From assembly GCF_018424695.1 (NCBI RefSeq), contig NZ_QTNQ01000010.1, positions 1 to 64,000 on the forward strand: a stretch of DNA of 64,000 bases, given 5' to 3'. The translations under genes were made by a program, and so were the position numbers. This document shows, in pieces, positions 18,204 through 28,165 of the stretch (positions within the stretch are counted from its first letter, which is position 1; each line of letters begins with the position of its first letter). The stretch is from Vannielia litorea (GTDB lineage: Bacteria; Pseudomonadota; Alphaproteobacteria; Rhodobacterales; Rhodobacteraceae). The notes under the pieces are model-generated. The model was not told where the DNA came from. It was given only the letters and a program-made list of their open reading frames with translations, and searched no databases.

Positions 18204-19235
18204 ATGAAGAAGACAATCCTCGCCGCCGCGCTGGCGTCGGCAGCCTTCACCACATCCGCATTCGCCGAAAGCCACGGTGTCACCGTTGGCGTTTCGTGGT
18301 CCAACTTCCAGGAAGAGCGCTGGAAGACCGATGAGGCCGCAATCAAGTCGGCGCTCGAAGCCGCAGGGGCCACCTATGTGTCGACCGACGCACAAAGCTC
18401 GGCCTCCAAGCAGCTCACCGACGTCGAGAACCTGATCAGCCAGGGTGTCGACGCGCTTATCATCCTCGCGCAGGACGCACAGGCCATCGGCCCCGCCGTG
18501 CAGGCCGCCGCCGACGAGGAAATCCCGGTGGTGGGGTATGACCGGCTGATCGAGGACCCGCGCGCCTTCTACCTGACTTTCGATAACGTCGAAGTCGGGC
18601 GCATGCAGGCCCGCGCCGTGCTGGAGCAGGCCCCGAGCGGCAACTACGTCATGATCAAGGGCTCGCCCACCGATCCGAACGCCGATTTCCTGCGCGGCGG
18701 TCAGCAGGAGGTGCTGCAAGCCGCGATCGACGCCGGTGACATTACCATCGTCGGCGAGGCCTACACCGATGGCTGGCTCCCGGCCAACGCCCAGCGCAAC
18801 ATGGAGCAGATCCTGACCGAGAACGACAACAACGTCGATGCCGTCGTGGCCTCCAACGACGGCACCGCCGGCGGCGTTGTGGCCGCGCTCACCGCGCAGG
18901 GCATGCAGGGCATCCCGGTTTCGGGTCAGGATGGCGACCATGCAGCGCTGAACCGTATCGCCCAAGGCACTCAAACCGTCTCGGTCTGGAAGGATGCCCG
19001 TGAACTCGGCAAGCGTGCCGGTGAAATCGCCGTCGAGCTGGCCAGCGGCACCGCCATGGCCGACATCGAAGGCGCCGCGGAATGGACCTCGCCCGGCGGC
19101 ACCACGCTGACCGCGCAGTTCCTCGAGCCCGTCCCCGTTACCCAGGACAACCTGACCACCGTGACGGACGCAGGCTGGATCGAGGTCGACGCGCTCTGCC
19201 AGGGCGTTACCGACGGCCCCGCGCCCTGTAACTGA
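18204..19235 (+). CDS. xylF: D-xylose ABC transporter substrate-binding protein
   Basis: This 343-aa periplasmic binding protein captures xylose for the XylHG permease. A clear signal peptide (MKKTILAAALASAAFTTSAFA) precedes the type I sugar-binding fold; typical stretches are VGVSWSNFQEERWKTDEAAI, NLISQGVDALIILAQD, and GQDGDHAALNRIAQGTQTVS. The ATG at 18204 follows GGGAGGA. It opens the xylFHGBA operon and is divided from xylH by a 104-nt spacer that includes a hairpin, an arrangement that often gives excess binding protein. It carries two C-terminal Cys residues in a short tail (DALCQGVTDGPAPCN) that may form a disulfide. Confidence 0.93.
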   Translation: MKKTILAAALASAAFTTSAFAESHGVTVGVSWSNFQEERWKTDEAAIKSALEAAGATYVSTDAQSSASKQLTDVENLISQGVDALIILAQDAQAIGPAVQAAADEEIPVVGYDRLIEDPRAFYLTFDNVEVGRMQARAVLEQAPSGNYVMIKGSPTDPNADFLRGGQQEVLQAAIDAGDITIVGEAYTDGWLPANAQRNMEQILTENDNNVDAVVASNDGTAGGVVAALTAQGMQGIPVSGQDGDHAALNRIAQGTQTVSVWKDARELGKRAGEIAVELASGTAMADIEGAAEWTSPGGTTLTAQFLEPVPVTQDNLTTVTDAGWIEVDALCQGVTDGPAPCN

Positions 19236-19249
19236 TACTGTACGCGAGT

Positions 19250-19274
19250 CCGGCCGCCACTTGCGCGCGGCCGG
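19250..19274 (+). terminator. Intra-operon hairpin between xylF and xylH
   Basis: CCGGCCGC and GCGGCCGG form an 8-bp GC stem around a 9-nt loop, 14 nt after the xylF stop. No T-run follows, so it is more likely an mRNA-stabilising or attenuating structure that raises xylF over xylHG than a full terminator. Confidence 0.5.
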
Positions 19275-19339
19275 GCCCGCACCGCCTCTTCCCATAGGGG
19301 CCACCAAGCACACCGATATTTCCGGGGGGAGATCGAGCC

Positions 19340-20635
19340 TTGAGCGACGCCGCCACTTCCAAAACCACGGCCCCGCCGCGCCGCAGCCTGATGCAGACGC
19401 TGGAAATCGATACGCGCCTGCTCGGCATGATCGGCGCATTTCTGGCCATCTGCCTCGTTTTCAACTTCTACACCGACGGGCGTTTCCTTTCGGCCCGCAA
19501 CATCTTCAACCTCACGATCCAGACGGTCTCGGTCGCCATCATGGCAACGGGAATGGTCTTCGTCATCGTGACCCGCCACATCGACCTTTCCGTGGGCGCG
19601 CTGTTGGCCTTCTGTTCCGCCATCATGGCCATGCTGCAAGCCCGCTGGTTGCCAGGCCTGGGGCTTGAGCTCGGCTCCCCGCTCATTGCGCCCCTTGCCA
19701 TTGTTGCCGGTCTTGCCACCGGCGCGATCATCGGCTGTTTCAACGGCTGGCTCATCGGATACCAGGCAATTCCCGCGTTCATCGTGACCCTCGGCGGTTT
19801 TCTCGTCTGGCGCTTTGCAGCCTGGTATCTGACCTCCGGGCAAACCATCGGCCCACTCGACCAGACGGTGCTGCTCTTCGGTGGCTCCGAAGGCATCCTC
19901 GGCGAAACCTGGAGCTGGATCGTGGGGGGGCTGCTGGCCGCGCTCTCTGTACTCGCGATCTACGCAGCCCGCCGCAACAAGGTGCGCCACGACTTCCCCG
20001 TGAAGCCCGCCTGGGCTGAGGCGGTCATGGCTGCGCTGGCCGCCGGGTCGATCCTCGGCTTCACATGGCTCCTTAACAGCTACGACATTCCGCGCGGCAA
20101 ACTGCGCCGGATGTTCGAGGCGCAGGGTCAGGAGCTGCCCGATGGCTTCACCACCGGCCATGGCCTGCCAATCTCTGTGCTCATCCTGATCGGCGTCGCC
20201 ATTACGATGACGGTGGTGGCCCGCAAGACGCGCCTGGGGCGCTACATCTTCGCCACCGGCGGCAACCCCGATGCCGCCGAGCTTTCGGGCATCAACACCC
20301 GCAAGCTGACGGTCAAGGTCTTCGCCATCATGGGCACCCTCTGCGCGCTGTCCGCGCTGGTGGCCCAGGCCCGCCTGCAAAACCACGCCAACGACATCGG
20401 CACACTCGACGAGCTGCGGGTGATCGCGGCAGCCGTGATCGGCGGCACCGCCCTTTCGGGCGGCTCGGGCACCATCTACGGCGCCATCCTCGGTGCGCTC
20501 ATCATGCAGTCCATCACCTCCGGCATGGGCATGGTCGGGGTCGATGCCCCGCTGCAGAACATCGTCGTCGGCTCGGTCCTCGTCTTCGCCGTCTGGATCG
20601 ACCAGGTCTACCGCAAACGCATGGGGGTGAAGTGA
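19340..20635 (+). CDS. xylH: Xylose ABC transporter permease
   Basis: This 431-aa inner-membrane protein forms the sugar channel. It belongs to the BPD_transp_2 family (RbsC/XylH), with around ten hydrophobic segments and family blocks such as [39 protein letters not shown] and [20 protein letters not shown]. The start is a TTG at 19340 preceded by GGGGGGA; no ATG fits as well. The long hydrophilic loop around residues 210-270, including [19 protein letters not shown], is typical of XylH. The stop overlaps xylG by one base. Confidence 0.92.
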   Translation: MSDAATSKTTAPPRRSLMQTLEIDTRLLGMIGAFLAICLVFNFYTDGRFLSARNIFNLTIQTVSVAIMATGMVFVIVTRHIDLSVGALLAFCSAIMAMLQARWLPGLGLELGSPLIAPLAIVAGLATGAIIGCFNGWLIGYQAIPAFIVTLGGFLVWRFAAWYLTSGQTIGPLDQTVLLFGGSEGILGETWSWIVGGLLAALSVLAIYAARRNKVRHDFPVKPAWAEAVMAALAAGSILGFTWLLNSYDIPRGKLRRMFEAQGQELPDGFTTGHGLPISVLILIGVAITMTVVARKTRLGRYIFATGGNPDAAELSGINTRKLTVKVFAIMGTLCALSALVAQARLQNHANDIGTLDELRVIAAAVIGGTALSGGSGTIYGAILGALIMQSITSGMGMVGVDAPLQNIVVGSVLVFAVWIDQVYRKRMGVK

Positions 20636-21396
20636 TGTCTGACACAACCGGAACACCCCTCGTCGAGATGAAGGATATCCGCATCGCCTTCGGTGGCGTG
20701 CAGGCCGTCGACGGCGTGTCGATCAACCTGCATGCAGGCGAAGTCGTGGGCCTGCTCGGCCACAACGGCGCGGGCAAATCCACCCTCATCAAGATTCTCT
20801 CGGGTGCCTACCAGATGGACTCGGGTGAAATCCGCATCAACGGCGAGAAGGCCACGATCACCTCGCCCCGCGATGCCCGCGACTACAACATAGAGACGAT
20901 TTACCAAACGCTCGCACTTGCCGACAATCTCGATGCCCCCGCCAACCTCTTCCTCGGACGCGAGCTGGTGACGCCGCTGGGCTTCGTGGATGATGATAAG
21001 ATGGAGGCCGAGACCCGCAAGATCATGGCGCGCCTCAACCCCAACTTCAAAAAGATCAAGGAGCCCGTCTCGGCCCTCTCCGGCGGCCAGCGCCAATCCG
21101 TCGCCATCGCCCGCGCAGTCTATTTCAACGCGCAAATCCTGATCATGGACGAGCCCACCGCCGCGCTCGGCGTTCATGAAACCAAGATGGTCGCCGACCT
21201 GATCCAGGAGCTGAAGGCCCAGGGCCTCGGCATCTTCCTCATCTCCCATGACACCCGCGAGATGCTGGAGCTGTGTGATCGCGTGTCCGTCATGAAGAAC
21301 GGCCAGCTTGTCGGTACCGAGCGGGTCGAAGACGTGACGGAGGATGACATTCTGTCGATGATCATCCTCGGAAAGAATCCGAGGGAGGCCGCCTAG
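20635..21396 (+). CDS. xylG: Xylose ABC transporter ATP-binding protein (single cassette)
   Basis: This 253-aa ABC ATPase powers XylFH. Walker A is GHNGAGKST, the signature is [14 protein letters not shown], and Walker B is [12 protein letters not shown]. coli XylG has about 510 aa with two fused cassettes; here there is one cassette, so it presumably works as a homodimer, as in other alphaproteobacterial sugar systems. The ATG at 20635 overlaps the xylH stop (TGATG); a GTG one codon upstream is an alternative. It is immediately followed by xylB with no gap. Confidence 0.9.
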   Translation: MSDTTGTPLVEMKDIRIAFGGVQAVDGVSINLHAGEVVGLLGHNGAGKSTLIKILSGAYQMDSGEIRINGEKATITSPRDARDYNIETIYQTLALADNLDAPANLFLGRELVTPLGFVDDDKMEAETRKIMARLNPNFKKIKEPVSALSGGQRQSVAIARAVYFNAQILIMDEPTAALGVHETKMVADLIQELKAQGLGIFLISHDTREMLELCDRVSVMKNGQLVGTERVEDVTEDDILSMIILGKNPREAA

Positions 21397-22836
21397 ATGT
21401 TCCTCGGCGTCGATCTCGGAACCTCGGGCCTGAAGGCCGTTCTCATCGACGATGCGCAAGCCGTTGTCGGCGAGGCCCACGCGCCCCTCACCGTCCAGCG
21501 CCCCCATCCTGGTTGGTCCGAACAATGCCCGGCAGACTGGCTCTCGGCCACCGAGGCCGCGCTTGATGCGCTCGCCGCCCGTCACTCGCTGGCAAAGGTC
21601 CAGGGAATCGGCCTCTCAGGTCAGATGCACGGCGCGGTTTGTGTCGATGCCGCCGACGAAGTCCTGCGCCCCGCCATCCTGTGGAACGATACGCGCTCGG
21701 CAGATGAAGCCGCAGCGCTGGACGCAGATCCGAGCTTCCGCGCAATCTCCGGCAACATCGTCTTCCCTGGCTTCACCGCGCCCAAGATACATTGGATGGC
21801 CGCGCATGAGCCCGAGCTGCGAGACCGGATCGCACGCGTCTTTCTTCCAAAGGACTACCTCCGCTACTGGCTCACCGGCGAGGCCGTCTCCGAGATGTCC
21901 GACGCTTCCGGCACCAGCTGGCTCGATACCGGCGCGCGCGACTGGTCAGATACCCTGCTGAATGCCTCCGGTCTCACCCGTGACCAGATGCCGAGCCTCG
22001 TGGAAGGCTCCGCCCCTTCCGGCACCCTGCGGCCCGCACTGGCCAAGCGTTGGGGCATGGGGCCGAACGTGATCGTCGCTGGCGGCGGGGGCGACAACGC
22101 CTGTTCCGCCGTGGGCGTTGGCGTCGTGGGCAAGGCGCAGGCCTTTGTCAGCCTCGGCACCTCGGGCGTGTTGCTGGCGGCAACCGAAAGCTACGCCCCT
22201 GCGCCCGAAACCTCGGTGCACACCTTCTGCCACTCGCTCCCGGGCATCTGGCACCAGATGGGCGTGATCCTTGCCGCGACCGATGCGCTCGAATGGTATG
22301 CCCGCCTCACCGGCTCCCCCGCCGCGCAGCTCACCTCCGAGCTTGGCCCGCTGAAGGCCCCTGGCCGCGCGCTCTTCCTTCCCTATCTCGGCGGCGAGCG
22401 GACCCCGCACAACGATGCGCAGATCCGCGGCTCGCTCACCGGCATTGAGCATGTAACCGATCTGGATGCCGGCACCCGCGCCGTGCTCGAAGGCGTCACC
22501 CACGCCATCCGCGACTGCCATGATGCCCTCGCCGCCACCGGCACGCATTACGACAGCATCCTCGCCGTCGGCGGCGGCTCCCGCTCCGACTACTGGCTCT
22601 CGGCCATCGCCACATCTCTCGGCGTGCCGGTCGAGATCCCGGTCGCAGGCGACTTCGGCGGCGCCTATGGTGCCGCCCGCCTCGCCCTCATGGCCGCCAC
22701 CGGCGCCGGGCCAGAGGCCGCCAAGCGCCCCGAGATCGCCCGCGTGATCCAGCCCGAGGCGGCGCTGCAAGACGCCTTCACCGAGGCGCACACCCGCTAC
22801 CAGAAAACCTACAAAGCCCTGAAAGGCCTGAGCTGA
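21397..22836 (+). CDS. xylB: Xylulokinase
   Basis: This 479-aa FGGY-family kinase phosphorylates D-xylulose to xylulose-5-phosphate. The N-terminal ATPase lobe starts [17 protein letters not shown]; the substrate region includes [10 protein letters not shown] and ILWNDTRS, the phosphate loop is [11 protein letters not shown], and the C-terminal signature is [16 protein letters not shown]. Length is as expected. It directly abuts xylG and overlaps xylA by one base, placing it in one operon with its upstream transporter and with the isomerase that makes its substrate. Confidence 0.96.
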   Translation: MFLGVDLGTSGLKAVLIDDAQAVVGEAHAPLTVQRPHPGWSEQCPADWLSATEAALDALAARHSLAKVQGIGLSGQMHGAVCVDAADEVLRPAILWNDTRSADEAAALDADPSFRAISGNIVFPGFTAPKIHWMAAHEPELRDRIARVFLPKDYLRYWLTGEAVSEMSDASGTSWLDTGARDWSDTLLNASGLTRDQMPSLVEGSAPSGTLRPALAKRWGMGPNVIVAGGGGDNACSAVGVGVVGKAQAFVSLGTSGVLLAATESYAPAPETSVHTFCHSLPGIWHQMGVILAATDALEWYARLTGSPAAQLTSELGPLKAPGRALFLPYLGGERTPHNDAQIRGSLTGIEHVTDLDAGTRAVLEGVTHAIRDCHDALAATGTHYDSILAVGGGSRSDYWLSAIATSLGVPVEIPVAGDFGGAYGAARLALMAATGAGPEAAKRPEIARVIQPEAALQDAFTEAHTRYQKTYKALKGLS

Positions 22837-24137
22837 TGTCCTACTTCGCCGGTATCGAAGCCGCAAAATACGAAGGCCCCGAAAGCCTCAACCCGCTCGC
22901 CTTCCGCCACTACGACCCGACCGAGATGCTGGGCGACAAAACCCTCGAAGAGCACCTGCGCTTCGCCGTCGCATGGTGGCACAGCTTCGCCTGGGAGGGC
23001 GGCGACCCGTTTGGCGGGCGCACTTTCGAGCGGCCGTGGTTCGGCAACGAGATGGATAAGGCGAAGGCCAAAGCCGACGCGGCGTTCGATCTCTTCGCCA
23101 TCCTCGGCCAGCCCTACTTCTGCTTCCACGATGTCGATATCCGCCCCGAGGGCGCGGGCTTTGCCGAGAACACGGCGAACCTCGAAGAGATGGTCGACTA
23201 CATCGGCACCAGGATGGAGAGCGCGAAGACCAAGCTGCTCTGGGGCACCGCCAACCTCTTCTCGCACCGCCGCTTCATGTCGGGCGCTGCCACCAACCCC
23301 GACCCGGATGTCTTCGCCTTCTCTGCAGCGACGCTGAAAACCTGCATCGACGCCACAGCCAAGCTCGGCGGTGAGAACTACGTGCTCTGGGGCGGCCGCG
23401 AGGGCTATGAGACCCTGCTGAACACCGACCTCAAGCGCGAGCGCGAGCAGGCTGGGCGGATGCTCTCGATGGTCGTGGACTACGCCAAGAAGATCGGCTT
23501 TGGTGGCACCATCCTGATCGAGCCCAAGCCGCAGGAACCCACCAAGCACCAGTATGATTACGACGTCGCCACCGTCTACGGCTTCCTCAAGGACTTCGGC
23601 CTCGAAGGCGAGGTGAAGGTGAACATCGAGCAGGGCCATGCCATCCTCGCCGGTCACAGCTTCGAGCACGAGCTGGCACTGGCGGCCTCTCTCGGCATCC
23701 TCGGCTCCATCGACATGAACCGGAACGACTATCAATCCGGCTGGGATACGGACCAGTTCCCGGTGTCCCTGCGCGAAACCACCCTCGCCTACTACGAAAT
23801 CCTCAAGGCAGGCGGCTTCACCACCGGCGGCACCAACTTCGACGCCAAGCTTCGCCGCCAATCGCTGGACCCGGAAGACCTGGTTGCCGCCCATATCGGC
23901 GGCATGGACATCTGCGCCCTTGGTCTGAAAAAGGCCCATGCGATGATCGAGGAAGGCTCGCTACAAGCGGCGCTGGACGAGCGCTATGCTGGCTGGAACG
24001 CCCCCGCCAACAAGGCCATGTTGACCTCCGACCTGGCCACTATCGCAGAGCGGGTGGCCAAGGAGGAGATCAACCCTGAGCCCCGTTCTGGCAAGCAGGA
24101 AAAGCTCGAAAACCTCGTCAGCCGATTCGTCGCCTGA
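22836..24137 (+). CDS. xylA: Xylose isomerase
   Basis: This 433-aa TIM-barrel enzyme interconverts D-xylose and D-xylulose in the cytoplasm with divalent metals. Recognisable class II XylA blocks are [31 protein letters not shown] with the catalytic His, [15 protein letters not shown], the metal-binding [17 protein letters not shown], and [19 protein letters not shown]. Length fits class II enzymes. It is the last gene of xylFHGBA and is followed by a terminator. There is no xylose dehydrogenase nearby, so the isomerase pathway is the route encoded here. Confidence 0.97.
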   Translation: MSYFAGIEAAKYEGPESLNPLAFRHYDPTEMLGDKTLEEHLRFAVAWWHSFAWEGGDPFGGRTFERPWFGNEMDKAKAKADAAFDLFAILGQPYFCFHDVDIRPEGAGFAENTANLEEMVDYIGTRMESAKTKLLWGTANLFSHRRFMSGAATNPDPDVFAFSAATLKTCIDATAKLGGENYVLWGGREGYETLLNTDLKREREQAGRMLSMVVDYAKKIGFGGTILIEPKPQEPTKHQYDYDVATVYGFLKDFGLEGEVKVNIEQGHAILAGHSFEHELALAASLGILGSIDMNRNDYQSGWDTDQFPVSLRETTLAYYEILKAGGFTTGGTNFDAKLRRQSLDPEDLVAAHIGGMDICALGLKKAHAMIEEGSLQAALDERYAGWNAPANKAMLTSDLATIAERVAKEEINPEPRSGKQEKLENLVSRFVA

Positions 24138-24166
24138 CCGGCCCGCCGGTCCCTCGCCCTGGTATC

Positions 24167-24199
24167 GCCCGCGCCCTCGGCGCGGGCGTCTGTATTTTT
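24167..24199 (+). terminator. Rho-independent terminator after xylA
   Basis: GCCCGCGCC, loop CTC and GGCGCGGGC form a perfect 9-bp stem, followed by GTCTGTATTTTT. It closes the xyl operon 30 nt after the xylA stop. Confidence 0.8.
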
Positions 24200-24281
24200 G
24201 GGCCTGTGACGGCCACATCTCTTCAGTTTCGCCCACTTGCACCCGTTGACGCTTCCCCGACCATTTTTAAGATACCTATGC

Positions 24282-24297
24282 AATTGATATTTCAATT
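24282..24297. promoter_or_regulatory. Inverted repeat AATTG-N6-CAATT upstream of TRAP operon
   Basis: A 5-bp inverted repeat with a 6-bp AT-rich centre lies 28 bp before the dctP-like start, in an AT-rich stretch that contrasts with its surroundings. A FadR-type regulator is encoded at the end of the operon and could bind here. This is inferred from symmetry and location only. Confidence 0.4.
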
Positions 24298-24325
24298 TCA
24301 GTAAATTTCCGTGGGAGGAAACCAG

Positions 24326-25300
24326 ATGACCATCTTCACCAAGACCGCGTGCCTCGCGGCCATCCTTTCGGCTGGCCTGACCTCGGCTGCGCTCGCCGAG
24401 ACCACCATTCGTATCGGCACCGTGCTCGCCCCCGACGACCCGATGGGCCAGGGGCTTGAGAAGTTCGCCAGCGAAGTGCTTGAAGCCACCGATGGCGAGG
24501 TTGTCGTGGAGGTCTTCCACAACAGCCAGCTCGGCGACACGACCGAGATGCTCGATCAGGCCCGCGCGGGCGGCGGTGTGGGCACCGTAACTGACGTGGC
24601 CCGCCTGTCCGAATTCGTGCCCTCGCTCGCCATCATGTCGGCTCCCTTCCTCTTCGACACCTATGAGGACGCAGACAAGTTTGCACTCTCCGAGGCCTAC
24701 CTGGGCTGGGGTGAGGAACTGGCCGAAGAGGCCGGACTCGTGATGCTGGCCTCCAACTGGTATCAGGGCGCACGCCATGCGCTGACGCAGAAGCCCATCA
24801 CCTCGCCCGCCGATCTCGCCGGCGTGCGGATGCGCACCATCGGCGCCCCGGTCTGGATCGAAACCATCCGCGCCATGGGCGCCGAGCCCACGCCCATCGC
24901 CTGGGGCGAAGTCTATTCGGCCTTGCAACTCGGCACCATCGACGCCGCCGAGGCTCAGCCCACCGCGATCAAGGGCGCCAAACTCTACGAGGTGATCAAG
25001 AATGTCACCAAGACCGGCCACATCCAACTCGTCACCGCGCTGGTGATCTCCGCGGACTCGTGGAACGCGCTGTCTGACGAACACAAAACGATCGTGCGCG
25101 ATCTCGCGGTCGAAAACGGACGCTATGCCTCCGGCCTCACCATCGAGATGGGCGACAAGGCGCTCGAAGACGTGGCCGCCAGCGGCGTCACCATTTCCGA
25201 GGTCGATCTGGAGCCGTTCAAAACGGCGGTGCAGCCGGTCTATGAACTGCTGAACCTGACCGCCGAAGCGCAGATGGTTCAGGACGTGCTGAGCGAGTGA
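24326..25300 (+). CDS. TRAP transporter substrate-binding protein (DctP family)
   Basis: This 324-aa periplasmic protein has a signal peptide (TKTACLAAILSAGLTSAALA) and the DctP fold. Family landmarks are TTIRIGTVLAPDDPMGQGLE, the hinge/ligand segment NWYQGARHALTQKPITSPAD, GVRMRTIGAPVWIETIRAMG with the carboxylate-binding Arg, and YSALQLGTIDAAEAQPTAIK. The ATG at 24326 follows GGGAGGAA. It is the first gene of a TRAP set followed by dctQ-, dctM-like and FadR-type genes. The substrate is not identifiable, but the Arg predicts an organic acid or amino-acid-like carboxylate. Confidence 0.9.
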   Translation: MTIFTKTACLAAILSAGLTSAALAETTIRIGTVLAPDDPMGQGLEKFASEVLEATDGEVVVEVFHNSQLGDTTEMLDQARAGGGVGTVTDVARLSEFVPSLAIMSAPFLFDTYEDADKFALSEAYLGWGEELAEEAGLVMLASNWYQGARHALTQKPITSPADLAGVRMRTIGAPVWIETIRAMGAEPTPIAWGEVYSALQLGTIDAAEAQPTAIKGAKLYEVIKNVTKTGHIQLVTALVISADSWNALSDEHKTIVRDLAVENGRYASGLTIEMGDKALEDVAASGVTISEVDLEPFKTAVQPVYELLNLTAEAQMVQDVLSE

Positions 25301-25322
25301 TCCTGCCCTGCTTGCAGCTAGT

Positions 25323-25347
25323 CCGGGCCGTCTTTCCAGCAGCCCGG
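25323..25347 (+). repeat. Weak stem-loop between dctP- and dctQ-like genes
   Basis: CCGGGC and GCCCGG can pair across a 13-nt loop in the 72-nt gap between the binding-protein and small-permease genes. This may favour higher expression of the binding protein. No T-run follows. Confidence 0.3.
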
Positions 25348-25372
25348 TCCTTGCCGCGCCGGCATTGACCCC

Positions 25373-25816
25373 ATGTTCAAACGCATCGAAATCACCCTCG
25401 CGTCCACGCTGCTGGCCGCCATCGTCCTGCTCGTCGCCACCGCCGCGGTGTCACGAAAGATGGGCACGCCAATCATCTGGTCACTTGAGGTCTCCACCGC
25501 GCTCTTCGTCTGGCTGGTGGTGCTGGCCATCGACATTGCCATGCAACAGCAACGCCACTTCGGCCTCTCTGTCGTGCTCGACAACGTGCCGCCCACCGCG
25601 CGCCGCTGGATCGAACTGGCCAATGTCGCCGTGGTGATGGGCCTGCTCTGCTACCTGCTCTATTACGCCGCCATCAACGTGCCGCTGATGCAAAAGCGCA
25701 TGCTCGGTGCGTTGCAGATCCCCAAGTCCTACATCCACCTCGCCATGCCCGTCGGCATCCTGCTCTGGCTACGCACGCTCGGGGCACAACTAGTCACACG
25801 CTGGAAGGCGCCCTGA
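25373..25816 (+). CDS. TRAP transporter small permease (DctQ family)
   Basis: This 147-aa membrane protein has four hydrophobic segments (TLLAAIVLLVATAAVS; LFVWLVVLAIDIAMQQ; VAVVMGLLCYLLYYAA; LAMPVGILLWLRTLGAQ) and the DctQ layout, including the amphipathic middle part with FGLSVVLDNVPPTARRW. It lies between the binding protein and the large permease and overlaps the latter's start by one base (TGATG). DctQ subunits scaffold or complete the transport unit in the inner membrane. Confidence 0.88.
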   Translation: MFKRIEITLASTLLAAIVLLVATAAVSRKMGTPIIWSLEVSTALFVWLVVLAIDIAMQQQRHFGLSVVLDNVPPTARRWIELANVAVVMGLLCYLLYYAAINVPLMQKRMLGALQIPKSYIHLAMPVGILLWLRTLGAQLVTRWKAP

Positions 25817-27099
25817 TGCTGCTGCTCATCGCCTTCCTTTTCATCCTGTTCCTGATGATCGGCCTGCCCGTCGCCTTCTCGCTGATGCTCTCGGCGATCC
25901 CGGTTTTTGTGCTCACAGGCACCATGCCCACCACCATCGCCATCCAGAAGATGGTAACCGCGCTCGAAAAAGTCCCCCTGCTCGCCGTGCCCTTCTTCAT
26001 CCTCGCTGGCAACCTGATGAACGAGGCGGGCATCACCGAGCGTCTGGTGCGCTTCTCACGCCTGCTCACCGGCTGGATGGCGGGCGGGCTGGCGCAGGTC
26101 TCCATTGTGCTTTCCATGCTGATGGGCGGCATCTCGGGCTCGGCGGTGGCCGACGCCTCGATGGAGGCGCGGCTGCTCGGCCCTTCGATGCGCGAGCAGG
26201 GCTATGCGCCCGCTTTCATCTCGGCGGTGCTGGCCTTCGGCTCGATCATCACCGCTACCATACCGCCCTCCATCGGGCTCATCCTCTTCGGCTACATCAA
26301 CGAAGTCTCCATCGGGCGGCTCTTCGTGGGCGGCCTGCTGCCCGGGCTTCTGCTCACGGCAACGCTGATGCTCGCCGCCCTGCTGGTGTCCCGCCACCAC
26401 GGTTACGCGCCCGACCTGCCCAAACCTCCTTCCCTGCGCGACCTCGGCCAAAGCTTCGTGGACAGTGTCTGGGCGCTGATGTTCCCGGTTTTCCTCGTGA
26501 TCGGGTTCCGCTTCGGCTTCTTCACCGCGACCGAAGCCGGGGTGTTCCTCGTGCTCTACGCCATCGCCGTCGGCCTCTTCGCCTACCGCGAACTCACCCT
26601 GCGCCGCATCATCACCGCCTTCCATAACACCATGTCCGATCTGGGCATGGTCATGCTGCTCATCATGATGGCGGCCGTGCTCGGCTATGCCATGACAATC
26701 GAACGTGCCCCGCAGGAGATCACCTCCTTCATGACCTCGCTGACAGAAAACCCTTTGGGCCTGCTGCTCATCGTCTGTGGCATCCTCGTCGTGACGGGCA
26801 TGTTTCTCGAAGGGGCAGCCAATATCCTGCTCGTCACCCCCATCGTCATGCCCATCCTGAACCACGCCGGGTTTGACCCGGTGCACATGGGCATCGTCAT
26901 CGTGCTGCTGATCAACTTCGGCGGGCTCACCCCGCCCGTCGGGGTCATCATGTTCACCGTCTGCGGCATCCTCGACGTCAAGACCAGCGCCTATGCCCGC
27001 GCCGCCATTCCGTTCTTCCTCGCCTTCGCCGCGTTCTTCGCCATCCTGCTTGCATTCCCATGGCTCTCACTGGCACTACCCAACGCGATCATGCGATGA
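25816..27099 (+). CDS. TRAP transporter large permease (DctM family)
   Basis: This 427-aa protein has about a dozen membrane helices and conserved DctM motifs: PVAFSLMLSAIPVFVLTG, VPFFILAGNLMNEAGITERL, GGISGSAVADASMEARLLGP, ATIPPSIGLILFGYINEVSI, and NFGGLTPPVGVIMFTVCGIL. It drives Na+- or H+-coupled uptake of the ligand delivered by the upstream binding protein. It overlaps the dctQ-like gene by 1 nt and is followed 46 nt later by the FadR-type regulator. Confidence 0.93.
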   Translation: MLLLIAFLFILFLMIGLPVAFSLMLSAIPVFVLTGTMPTTIAIQKMVTALEKVPLLAVPFFILAGNLMNEAGITERLVRFSRLLTGWMAGGLAQVSIVLSMLMGGISGSAVADASMEARLLGPSMREQGYAPAFISAVLAFGSIITATIPPSIGLILFGYINEVSIGRLFVGGLLPGLLLTATLMLAALLVSRHHGYAPDLPKPPSLRDLGQSFVDSVWALMFPVFLVIGFRFGFFTATEAGVFLVLYAIAVGLFAYRELTLRRIITAFHNTMSDLGMVMLLIMMAAVLGYAMTIERAPQEITSFMTSLTENPLGLLLIVCGILVVTGMFLEGAANILLVTPIVMPILNHAGFDPVHMGIVIVLLINFGGLTPPVGVIMFTVCGILDVKTSAYARAAIPFFLAFAAFFAILLAFPWLSLALPNAIMR

Positions 27100-27145
27100 A
27101 GGAGATCGCCCTGCCCTTTTGCCCCAGCGCCCCCCGGAACTGCCA

Positions 27146-27859
27146 ATGAGCACTGCAAGCCTGCCCGGTTTCGATGCAGCAGAGAGCCTTTCGCTCAATG
27201 CCAACGTCCCCGCATCCACCCGGGTCTTCGAAGAGCTGCGCACCCGTATCGTCGCCCTCAAGCTGCCCCCCGGCACCATCCTCAATCGCGCCGAACTGGC
27301 CGAGGCCTTCGGCGTCAGCCAGTCGCCCATTCGCGAGGCGATCCAGCGGCTCGAAGACATTTCGCTCGTCGTGTCCTATCGCCAGTCCCGCACCGAGGTT
27401 ACACGGATCAACCGTGAGCGGCTGCGCAACGAGAATTTCCTGCGCACCGGGCTGGAATGCGAAGTGGTCGACCGGCTCTGCCGCCTGTGTGGCGACGCCG
27501 ACCTCACCAAGGCCAAGGGCTACCTCAAGATCCAGGAAGCGCTCGTGGACGACCCCAGCCAGATCGAGCTGTTCCGCGAGCTGGACGAGAGCTTTCACGA
27601 GTCGCTCTTTATCGCCGCTGGCTACGAGGCGATGCACCGGCTCCAGATAGAGCACTCCAGCCAGATGGCGCGCCTGCGCACGCTGGATCTGCCCCGGAGC
27701 GACAAGATGCACTCGGTGATCGAGGCCCATGCCAAGGTGATCGCCTGCATCGAGGCAGGCGACAGGCAGGCAGCGACGGACGCCATGCGCGCCCATCTCT
27801 CCGGCACCATCGGGCGACTCCCCGACATCATGGCGGCCCACCGCGACTACTTCACCTGA
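27146..27859 (+). CDS. GntR-family (FadR-type) regulator
   Basis: This 237-aa protein has an N-terminal GntR winged helix (FEELRTRIVALKLPPGTILN, then LAEAFGVSQSPIREAIQRLE) and an all-helical FCD ligand domain with metal-ligand-like residues in LFRELDESFHESLF and VIEAHAKVIACIEAGDRQAA. The ATG at 27146 gives the standard length, but its ribosome site is weak. It is the fourth gene of the TRAP operon and most likely controls it, perhaps through the inverted repeat at 24282-24297. The ligand is probably the transported substrate or an early metabolite. Confidence 0.85.
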   Translation: MSTASLPGFDAAESLSLNANVPASTRVFEELRTRIVALKLPPGTILNRAELAEAFGVSQSPIREAIQRLEDISLVVSYRQSRTEVTRINRERLRNENFLRTGLECEVVDRLCRLCGDADLTKAKGYLKIQEALVDDPSQIELFRELDESFHESLFIAAGYEAMHRLQIEHSSQMARLRTLDLPRSDKMHSVIEAHAKVIACIEAGDRQAATDAMRAHLSGTIGRLPDIMAAHRDYFT

Positions 27860-27923
27860 GCGCCATACGGGTTGATATAGGTCCGCTCCGGCCCTACCTT
27901 GTGAGTCCAAGGAGGACCGTATC

Positions 27924-28094
27924 ATGACCGATAAGACCCCCGACACCACGCTCAAGCACATGACCGAGGCCGCCAAGCGCCAGCCCCAAGAGGGGACGCA
28001 CCCGGCCACCAAGGCCTCTCTACGCCGCCCCACGGCGCCCGACGCTGCGCGGAACGATCAATACGCCCGCATCGAACGCGGCCACACGGCCTGA
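27924..28094 (+). CDS. Small hypothetical protein, 56 aa
   Basis: A 57-codon frame starts ATGACCGATAAGACC after a strong AAGGAGG 8 nt upstream and ends TGA. The product is hydrophilic and rich in Thr, Ala, Arg and Pro (MTDKTPDTTLKHMTEAAKRQ at the start, YARIERGHTA at the end), with no membrane segment or Cys. The ribosome binding site and GC-rich third positions favour a real gene. It sits between the FadR-type regulator and a FAD oxidoreductase on the same strand. I do not recognise it. Confidence 0.6.
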   Translation: MTDKTPDTTLKHMTEAAKRQPQEGTHPATKASLRRPTAPDAARNDQYARIERGHTA

Positions 28095-28165
28095 GGCACA
28101 AAGGGCTCTTGAAACTTCTGCGGTTTCGCTGAAGGTCTCCGGGCATAGTCTGCCCGGAGCCTCCA

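Noticed and set aside
18054..20656. Long minus-strand frames opposite xylF and xylH
   Set aside because: Both are antisense to confident transporter genes and have compositions typical of shadow frames.
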